From Alphaproteobacteria bacterium (GTDB lineage Bacteria; Pseudomonadota; Alphaproteobacteria; Micropepsales; Micropepsaceae): a DNA stretch of 40,049 nucleotides. Below, one piece after another: positions 34,920-40,049 of the stretch. The position numbers and the translations under genes were made by a program. The stretch spans positions 1 through 40,049 of the forward strand of contig JAICHV010000034.1 in the NCBI GenBank assembly GCA_025924715.1. The letters run 5' to 3'. Position 1 is the first letter of the stretch, and each line of letters starts with the position of its first letter. A model generated the notes under the pieces. It worked only from the letters and a program-made list of their open reading frames with translations. It searched no databases and had not been told where the DNA came from.

Positions 34920-35060
34920 CTTCAGACGGCTGCGGTCGTCCGGCACCCTCCTCTTCCCTTAGAAGATGTCGGGTAGCGCATGGTGCGCGCGCTGGCGAGC
35001 CGAAGCGGCAACGGGTGTCCGCCCCGCGCCGTTCCGCAGACCAAAGACAAGGACACGGAC
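34920..35060 (+). other. Long 5' leader of the rpsF operon
   Basis: About 140 GC-rich bases separate the predicted transcription start from the rpsF ATG. They contain several possible short hairpins, for instance around GCGG and CCGC between 35005 and 35035. Leaders of rpsF operons in many bacteria bind the S6:S18 complex for autoregulation through a CCG-containing stem; whether this one does cannot be decided by eye. An ATG at 34980 opens in frame with rpsF but is not a plausible start. Confidence 0.35.
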
Positions 35061-35438
35061 ATGGCTCTTTACGAGCATCTCCTGATCGCGCGCCAGGATA
35101 TCAGCGCGCAACAGGTGGACGCGCTGGCGACCCACCTCAAAACCATCGTCGAAGGCGAAGGCGGCAAGGTCGAGAAGCAGGAATATTGGGGCCTGCGCGG
35201 ACTTGCCTATCGCATCAAGAAGAACCGCAAGGGCCATTATGTGCTCTTGAACATCAACGCGCCCTCGGGCGCGGTGAGCGAGCTGGAACGCCAGCTCAAG
35301 ATCAACGAAGACGTGCTGCGCTACATCACCGTCAAGGTCGATCAGTTCGACGTCTCGTCGAACAAGAATCGCCGTGACGACCGCCCCGAAGGCGCCAAGC
35401 CCGAAGGCGAAGCCGTGACCGAGGAGACCGTGCAATGA
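35061..35438 (+). CDS. rpsF: Ribosomal protein bS6
   Basis: bS6 binds the central domain of 16S rRNA together with bS18. The 125-residue product begins [20 protein letters not shown], the conserved bS6 start. [32 protein letters not shown] follows (in parts: [14 protein letters not shown]). The last 25 residues are a charged tail ([19 protein letters not shown]) commonly seen in Alphaproteobacteria. A ribosome site (AAGGA) is about 9 bases upstream. It overlaps rpsR by 4 bases. Confidence 0.96.
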   Translation: MALYEHLLIARQDISAQQVDALATHLKTIVEGEGGKVEKQEYWGLRGLAYRIKKNRKGHYVLLNINAPSGAVSELERQLKINEDVLRYITVKVDQFDVSSNKNRRDDRPEGAKPEGEAVTEETVQ

Positions 35439-35758
35439 GCTTTGGTGGAAATCGTGAAGGCGGCCGCGGTGGCGATCGCGAAGGCGGACGGGGCGGCGAT
35501 CGTGAAGGCGGCCGGGCGGGGCGCGAAGACGGCGCCCGCCGTCCGTTCTTCCGGCGCAAGAAGACCTGCCCGTTCTCGGGCGATAACGCGCCCAAGATCG
35601 ACTACAAGGACGTCAAGCTGTTGCAGCGCTTCATTTCCGAGCGCGGCAAGATCGTGCCGTCGCGCATCACCGCGGTCAGCAACAAGAAGCAGCGCATTTT
35701 GGCCAATGCCATCAAGCGCGCCCGCTTCATGGCGCTGCTGCCCTATGTCGTGAAATAA
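35435..35758 (+). CDS. rpsR: Ribosomal protein bS18 with a glycine-arginine repeat extension
   Basis: bS18 partners with bS6 in the 30S subunit. The core (about residues 36-107) has [58 protein letters not shown], all expected. The first 35 residues are an unusual extension made of EGGRGGDR repeats encoded by 24-base DNA repeats. Typical bS18 is 75-90 residues long, so the 107 here reflects this tail. The ATG overlaps the rpsF stop (ATGA), and there is no later start in the right place, so the extension appears to be translated. Confidence 0.95.
   Translation: MSFGGNREGGRGGDREGGRGGDREGGRAGREDGARRPFFRRKKTCPFSGDNAPKIDYKDVKLLQRFISERGKIVPSRITAVSNKKQRILANAIKRARFMALLPYVVK
35456..35520 (+). repeat. 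24-base tandem repeat in the 5' part of rpsR
   Basis: GAAGGCGG recurs at 35456, 35480 and 35504, an exact 24-base period. Between these, the copies differ at a few positions, mostly third codon bases, while the protein repeat (E-G-G-R-G-G-D-R) is kept, which suggests selection on the protein rather than very recent duplication. Slippage could change the copy number. Confidence 0.85.
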
Positions 35759-35768
35759 GGGGGCGATC

Positions 35769-36359
35769 ATGCAAGTCATTTTGCTCGAACGGGTCGAAAA
35801 GCTCGGCCAAATGGGCGACGAAGTGAAGGTGAAGGACGGCTTCGCCCGCAACTTCCTGCTGCCCAAGAAAAAGGCGCTGCGCGCCACCAAGGCCAATCGC
35901 GATTATTTCCAGACCCGCAAGGCCCATCTGGAAGCACAGAACCTGGAGCGCAAGAAGGACGCCGATGCAGTCGCCAAGAAACTGGGCGGCAAGTCGTTCA
36001 TCCTGATCCGCCAGGCCGGCGACCGCGGCCAGCTTTATGGTTCGGTCAGCCCGCGCGACATCTCGACCGTGATCTCCGAAGGCGGCTTTTCCATCGACCG
36101 CAACCAGGTCTCGATCAGCCAAGCGATCAAGGCCATCGGCCAATACACCATTCCGGTGGTGCTGCATCCCGAAGTGAAGGTGAACATCACCGTCACGGTT
36201 GCCCGCAGCGAGGACGAAGCCCAGCGCCTGGCCCGCGGCGAAGACGTGCTGGCCGAGCGCACCGAGCAGGAAGAGGCCAAGATCGCGGCCGAAGAACTGT
36301 TCGAAGAAGGCGCCGGCCCCAAGGAAGAGCCGACGGAAGAAGAACCCGCGGAAGCCTGA
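35769..36359 (+). CDS. rplI: Ribosomal protein bL9
   Basis: bL9 binds 23S rRNA with two globular domains joined by a long helix. The 196-residue product begins [19 protein letters not shown], with [17 protein letters not shown], the signature of the family. The central helix follows, and then the C-terminal domain with [13 protein letters not shown] and [17 protein letters not shown]. The last about 40 residues are a glutamate-rich tail ([18 protein letters not shown]) longer than in E. coli, common in Alphaproteobacteria. A GGGGG ribosome site precedes the ATG. A strong terminator follows. Confidence 0.96.
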   Translation: MQVILLERVEKLGQMGDEVKVKDGFARNFLLPKKKALRATKANRDYFQTRKAHLEAQNLERKKDADAVAKKLGGKSFILIRQAGDRGQLYGSVSPRDISTVISEGGFSIDRNQVSISQAIKAIGQYTIPVVLHPEVKVNITVTVARSEDEAQRLARGEDVLAERTEQEEAKIAAEELFEEGAGPKEEPTEEEPAEA

Positions 36360-36379
36360 GGGTTTCACCAGTCCCCATG

Positions 36380-36412
36380 AAAAGGCCCGGAGCGATCCGG
36401 GCCTTTTTGTTT
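36380..36412 (+). terminator. Rho-independent terminator after rplI
   Basis: A perfect stem, AAAAGGCCCGGA with TCCGGGCCTTTT, closes the tetraloop GCGA and is followed by TTGTTTT. It lies about 20 bases past the rplI stop and ends the ribosomal operon. A near copy recurs at 37458. Confidence 0.92.
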
Positions 36413-36508
36413 TGTACCCCCTTCCCCGCTCACCTGGGCGGGCTTGACCGTGGTGCATACCCCCGTCAATGTCGTGCTCAATCCGCCGAAGAAAGCGTCA
36501 TAGCGAGC

Positions 36509-37432
36509 ATGCGCATATTTATAGCGCTTCTCATGGTCATGCTGAGTGTCGGAGCGGCGGGCGCCCAACAAATCATCAATGATCCCGATATTGACACCCA
36601 TGTCGCGCGGCCGGCGTTTCCGCAAGACCATGGTCCAGTCGTGGCGGTGGATTCCGGCCACAACAATTATCACACCATCGACAACCGCTACGAACCCTTT
36701 GCCGCCTTGCTGCGCAGTGATGGCTTTCGTGTGGTGGATTTCAAATCCCCCTTTGCGGCAGATGCCCTTTCCAAAACCAGTGTCCTGGTGATTTCTAACG
36801 CTTTGCCCGGCGCGCTGGTAAACCATTGGACACTCCCGCCCTCATCGGCTTTCTCGAGGGCGGAAATAGCCGCCGTCAAAGCTTGGGTCGCGCGCGGCGG
36901 ATCGATGTTGTTGATTGCCGATCACCAGCCTTTTGCCGGAAGCGCCAGGGATTTGGCGCTGGCCTTCGGGTTTCAATTCGAGGACGGCGTCGTGGCGCGC
37001 GATCCCATGGATGGACGCCCCGACATTTTTAGCAATGCCGATGGAACGCTTCAGAGCGACACTGTAACCCGCGGGCGCCCTGCCGATGAACCCGTGACCG
37101 CCGTGCGGTCCTTCACAGGTTCTGCATTCAAGGCGCCCCCTGGTGCTCGTCCCTTGATGGTTTTCCCGCCCGGCTTTGAAATCCATCAATGCGGTCTGCC
37201 GTGTCCCGCCGGCGTTCCCGAACGTGACGCGAGCGGCTATTTGGAGGGCGCCGTAATGTCTTTCGGGAAGGGACGGATTGCGGTCTTTGGAGAGGCGGCG
37301 ATGTTCTCTGCCCAAGTGATGACGACGACCAAGCCGCCATATCATTTTGGATTTGGGGCCAAAGGCGCGGAACAGAACCGCCAATTCATTTTGAATGTGA
37401 TGCGCTGGTTGGCGGGTGTCTTGCCACAATAG
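36509..37432 (+). CDS. Secreted DUF4350 / glutamine-amidotransferase-like protein
   Basis: This 307-residue protein has a signal peptide from the ATG at 36509 (MRIFIALLMVMLSVGAAGAQ). A reading from 36377 would overlap the rplI terminator and is rejected. The mature part has an amidotransferase-like alpha-beta pattern: VVAVDSGHNNYHTIDNRYEPF, FAALLRSDGFRVVDFKS, SVLVISNALPG, AEIAAVKAWVARGGSMLLIADH, and GKGRIAVFGEAAMFSAQ at the end. This pattern is similar to DUF4350 and ThuA-like folds. The catalytic Cys of true amidotransferases is not evident, so an enzymatic role is unproven. It stands alone between two similar terminators. Confidence 0.75.
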   Translation: MRIFIALLMVMLSVGAAGAQQIINDPDIDTHVARPAFPQDHGPVVAVDSGHNNYHTIDNRYEPFAALLRSDGFRVVDFKSPFAADALSKTSVLVISNALPGALVNHWTLPPSSAFSRAEIAAVKAWVARGGSMLLIADHQPFAGSARDLALAFGFQFEDGVVARDPMDGRPDIFSNADGTLQSDTVTRGRPADEPVTAVRSFTGSAFKAPPGARPLMVFPPGFEIHQCGLPCPAGVPERDASGYLEGAVMSFGKGRIAVFGEAAMFSAQVMTTTKPPYHFGFGAKGAEQNRQFILNVMRWLAGVLPQ

Positions 37433-37457
37433 CGGGCGATGCCTTTTGCGCACAACG

Positions 37458-37489
37458 AAAGGCCCGAAGCGATCCGGACCTTTTTTATT
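37458..37489 (+). terminator. Terminator after the DUF4350-like gene, near copy of the rplI terminator
   Basis: AAAGGCCCGAA, loop GCGA and TCCGGACCTTT are followed by TTTATT. The stem has two mismatches compared with the perfect one at 36380. The right arm can also pair with downstream GTCCGG (37490-37495). It lies about 25 bases past the stop at 37432. Confidence 0.7.
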
Positions 37490-37569
37490 GTCCGGGCCGG
37501 CCAGGCGGCGATTTTGGCATCACCCGGGCCCCCTTTTTTATTATTGGAATGAACATTTCTGAGCGAAAA

Positions 37570-37676
37570 CGGACAGCCGGCTTCTCATCCCGTCAACGCA
37601 TTTTCAGGTTGGCTTGGACGTTCGGACTGTCCGGAAACGTGCAGGTGTTCGCCCAAGTTGCGCGATTTCGGACAGT
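37570..37676 (+). promoter_or_regulatory. Repeated CGGACAG / CTGTCCG boxes, candidate activator sites
   Basis: CGGACAG occurs at 37570-37576, the near-palindrome CGGACTGTCCG at 37623-37633, and CGGACAGT at 37669-37676. ACTGTCCG (37626-37633) and CGGACAGT (37669-37676) form a perfect 8-base inverted repeat. They lie about 50-155 bases before a sigma-54 promoter, the range expected for binding sites of a NtrC-type activator. No gene covers 37433-37772, and apart from terminators and these sites I see nothing else there. Confidence 0.5.
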
Positions 37677-37723
37677 ACGCCTCGCTTAAGTTCCATAAGC
37701 AGTTGAAATCACTGTTATATTAT

Positions 37724-37740
37724 CTGGCACGGAAGTTGCG
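37724..37740 (+). promoter_or_regulatory. rpoN-type: Sigma-54 (RpoN) promoter upstream of the ABC permease
   Basis: CTGGCACGGAAGTTGCG fits the sigma-54 consensus YTGGCACGRNNNTTGCW at all but the last position. The invariant GG (37726-37727) and GC (37738-37739) are exactly 10 bases apart. Transcription would start about 12 bases further on, near 37750, leaving a leader of roughly 20 bases before the TTG start at 37773. Confidence 0.8.
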
Positions 37741-37772
37741 GAAGATAAACCAAAGCTTTGAGGGAGAGGCTC

Positions 37773-40049
37773 TTGTTTCGCAATTATCTCGCCACGGCCC
37801 TACGCAGTATCGTTCGGCACCGGCTGCACAGCGTCATCAATATCGGCGGCCTGACCGTGGGGCTCAGCTGCGCCATCCTGATAATCCTTTTCGTGCGCGA
37901 CGAGCTTTCCTACGACAACTGGATACCCGGCAGCGGCAATCTCTGGCGCTTCGAGGTGACATTCCATCCGCCGGGGAGCCGTGACATCCCGACGGCCGAA
38001 ACGCCCATGCCTATCCCCCTGGCGATGCGCGACAAGATTGCGCAAGTGCGCAGTGCCACCCGCATGGCGCAGGAACACATGACCCTGACGGCGGGCGATA
38101 AGGAATTCTCAGAGGCGATCGGTGTCGTTGATCCGAATTTCCTGCAAGTGATCCAACTGCCGCTGGTGCGGGGCGATCCACGCGCCGTGCTATCGCGGCC
38201 GGAAAATATTGTGATTTCCCAGAGCGCCGCCCGCAAATATTTTGGCAACTCCGATCCCGTCGGCAAGACCCTGACCACCGGGCGCGGGGGTTGCTCCGAC
38301 GCGGCCTGCGCGAATACGACCGTCTCCCTCACGATCGTGGGCGTCATGCGCGACCTGCCGCACAATACGCAGTTCGATTTCGATTTCCTTATGCCGAACA
38401 CCTCGCTGGCAGACCGGAACGATGATCGGGACAAGCAGAACTGGCTCTCAACCAACCGTACATTCGGCTACCTCACGCTGACGCCGGGCACCGACCCGGC
38501 AACGGTACTGGCCAAGCTGAGGCCTATACTCAACAGTTCGATCGATATTTCGGCTTTCACCAAGGTCAAGATGGCCGGCAGCAAAATCGTGGAAGGCCGA
38601 CTGACCCCCTTTGTGAAGGCGCATATGACCACCGATGCCTATCGCGGCGCGATGCGCCCACCGGGGAGCTGGACCACGGTATATGGTCTGGGCGTCGTCG
38701 CGGCACTGATCTTGCTGATGGCCTGCTTCAATTTCATGAATCTGGCCACCGCGCAGGCGACGATGCGGGCGCGCGAGATTTCGCTACGCAAGGTGGTGGG
38801 CGCCCGCCGCGGTCAGCTGGTGGTGCAGTTCCTTGGCGAATCTACGCTGCTGGCGCTGATCGCGCTCGTGTTTTCCTTCGCTTTGGTGGAGATATTGCTG
38901 CCTGCCTATGGAAGCTTCATGCGCCGCCCTTTGGCGCTGCACTATTTTTCGGATTGGCCGGTCACGCTGCTCATCGCCAGCATTGCGTTGCTGGCAGGGC
39001 TGCTCAGCGGTTTCTATCCGGCGCTGGTGCTCTCCGGCTTCAGGCCCGGCGTTACGCTGCGCGCCAATTCATCGGGCCATGGCGGTTCGGGCCGGCTGCG
39101 CGCCACTTTGGTGGTTTTGCAATTCGCCGTTTCGATCGGCCTGGGCATCGGCGCCCTTGTCGTGTTCCAGCAAATCGATTTCGCCCGGCATATCGATCTG
39201 GGTTTCAACCGTGGCGATGTCGTGGTGACAAGCACGGCCGGCCGGCTGACGCCGGACGCGCTGGATTCCTTCCAGCGCGCCCTGGAGAGGGGCCCAGGTA
39301 TCGTCTCGGTGGCGCGCTCCAACTTCGTGCCCTTCGACAGCGGGAACGACGTGCTGCCGGTGCAAAGGCCCGGCGATGCCAGCTTCCTGTCGCCCAACCA
39401 CATCGCCGTATCGCCGGAATATTTCAGCCTCTACGGCATCAAAATCCTGGCGGGCCGATCCCTGTCGGACAAGCGCGCCGACGACATATTCTACGATCTG
39501 GTGGAGAAGGACTATGCCGCGAAGGACGAGGGCCACAATGTCATGGTCAATGCGTCGCTCGCCAAGGCGCTGGGCTATGCGCCTGCCGATATCATCGGCA
39601 AGAGCTTCATCTTCGGAAAGTCGCATATGACGGTGGTGGGCGTCGTCGCCGACACGCTGGATGGGGTGCGCTCGCCGGTGCAGCCGATTGCCTATGTCTA
39701 TGCGCCCAACCGGGCCCAGAATCTGATAATCCGCATCCAGGCGGATCATACCCAAGAGGCGGTGGACTACATCACCCATGTCACCCGCGCTTTTGTTCAT
39801 GGCGTTGCCTTGTCGCCCACCTTCCTGGATGCCACCTATGAACGGCTATACGGAGGCGAAAAACGTGAGGGGCAGATCTTCACAATCTTTGTCGCCGTCG
39901 CAATCGTCATCGCCTGTCTGGGCCTGTTTGGCCTGGCGGCATTCGCCGCCGAACGCCGAACCAAGGAAATTGGTATGCGCAAGGTGTTTGGTGCGCATGT
40001 TCTCCAGATCGTCTGGCTGTTGCTGACGCAGTTTTCCGCCCCCGTGCTG
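37773..40049 (+). CDS. MacB/FtsX-type ABC transporter permease (3' end beyond the right edge)
   Basis: Reading from the TTG at 37773, with the ribosome site GGGAGAGG just upstream, gives 759 uninterrupted codons to the edge. The layout is that of the roughly 800-residue double permeases: an N-terminal helix (VINIGGLTVGLSCAILIILF), a MacB-like periplasmic domain, and an FtsX-type block of three helices (YGLGVVAALILLMACFNFMN, ISLRKVVGARRGQLV). Then come another helix (LRATLVVLQFAVSIGLGIGA), a second periplasmic domain, and the start of a second FtsX block (IACLGLFGLAAFAAERRTKE, GMRKVFGAH). Perhaps 40-60 residues are missing. The ATPase and adaptor partners are not in the window. It is likely sigma-54 controlled. 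Confidence 0.92.
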   Translation, partial: MFRNYLATALRSIVRHRLHSVINIGGLTVGLSCAILIILFVRDELSYDNWIPGSGNLWRFEVTFHPPGSRDIPTAETPMPIPLAMRDKIAQVRSATRMAQEHMTLTAGDKEFSEAIGVVDPNFLQVIQLPLVRGDPRAVLSRPENIVISQSAARKYFGNSDPVGKTLTTGRGGCSDAACANTTVSLTIVGVMRDLPHNTQFDFDFLMPNTSLADRNDDRDKQNWLSTNRTFGYLTLTPGTDPATVLAKLRPILNSSIDISAFTKVKMAGSKIVEGRLTPFVKAHMTTDAYRGAMRPPGSWTTVYGLGVVAALILLMACFNFMNLATAQATMRAREISLRKVVGARRGQLVVQFLGESTLLALIALVFSFALVEILLPAYGSFMRRPLALHYFSDWPVTLLIASIALLAGLLSGFYPALVLSGFRPGVTLRANSSGHGGSGRLRATLVVLQFAVSIGLGIGALVVFQQIDFARHIDLGFNRGDVVVTSTAGRLTPDALDSFQRALERGPGIVSVARSNFVPFDSGNDVLPVQRPGDASFLSPNHIAVSPEYFSLYGIKILAGRSLSDKRADDIFYDLVEKDYAAKDEGHNVMVNASLAKALGYAPADIIGKSFIFGKSHMTVVGVVADTLDGVRSPVQPIAYVYAPNRAQNLIIRIQADHTQEAVDYITHVTRAFVHGVALSPTFLDATYERLYGGEKREGQIFTIFVAVAIVIACLGLFGLAAFAAERRTKEIGMRKVFGAHVLQIVWLLLTQFSAPVL

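Noticed and set aside
34980..35060. 27-residue N-terminal extension of bS6
   Set aside because: The bS6 family starts at MALYEH, and a good ribosome site precedes 35061.
35456..35520. CRISPR-like short repeats
   Set aside because: The 24-base repeats are in frame within rpsR, contiguous, without spacers, and encode a peptide repeat.
38954..39841. 295-codon plus-strand frame near the right end
   Set aside because: It is a shifted frame inside the ABC permease, whose own frame is open from 37773 to the edge with family motifs.
1..40049. tRNA, rRNA, insertion sequence, phage or toxin-antitoxin genes
   Set aside because: No cloverleaf-like sequence in the gaps and no transposase, integrase or toxin motif in any supported frame; this was by eye, so very short items could be missed.

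Overview
The window reads as a stretch of chromosome from a GC-rich alphaproteobacterium. Evidence is the DUF2066 / CDP-alcohol transferase / hdaA / ppk block next to purM-purN, the lptF-lptG-lptD-surA-pdxA-rsmA run, the fabD-fabG-acpP-fabF-mltG-yicC-gmk block and the nearby rpsF-rpsR-rplI operon, all arrangements familiar from that class. Genus-level placement is not possible from sequence alone. No tRNA, rRNA, insertion sequence, phage gene or CRISPR array was found. Genes are densely packed, with many 4-base stop/start overlaps (ATGA) and several TTG starts.

Layout. 1-4.2 kb (minus): DUF2066 secreted protein, CDP-alcohol phosphatidyltransferase, hdaA and ppk (ppk runs off the left edge). 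4.37-6.05 kb (plus): purM-purN. 6.05-10.16 kb (minus): a small secreted or membrane protein and an SDR oxidoreductase, then a GntR(YtrA-type)-ATPase-permease operon with a palindrome at its start. 10.2-11.5 kb (minus): ndk with a clear terminator, and a secreted protein of unknown function. 11.6-14.6 kb (plus): ABC-F ATPase and a stand-alone lpxD. 14.6-17.9 kb (minus): pepA, an unknown secreted protein, holC and a TPR membrane protein. 18.0-25.8 kb (plus): LPS export (lptF, lptG, lptD), the periplasmic chaperone surA, pdxA and rsmA. 25.8-31.8 kb (minus): fatty-acid synthesis (fabD, fabG, acpP, fabF), mltG, yicC and gmk. 31.8-34.8 kb (minus): an accessory group of GNAT, DedA, GlcG/HbpS-like and MFS genes. 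35.06-36.36 kb (plus): rpsF-rpsR-rplI with a strong promoter and terminator. 36.5-37.4 kb (plus): a secreted DUF4350-like protein between two near-identical terminators. 37.5 kb to the right edge (plus): a MacB/FtsX-type ABC permease behind a near-consensus sigma-54 promoter with repeated CGGACAG/CTGTCCG boxes upstream.

Most of the window is housekeeping, centred on envelope construction: lipid A acylation, LPS export, outer-membrane protein folding, phospholipid and fatty-acid synthesis and peptidoglycan processing. The parts most worth a second look are the sigma-54 controlled permease at the right end, the GntR-ABC operon whose permease carries a large cysteine-containing C-terminal domain, the glycine-arginine repeat extension of ribosomal protein bS18, and the twin terminators around the DUF4350-like gene. 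I saw no convincing wholly new system such as a defence island or biosynthetic cluster.
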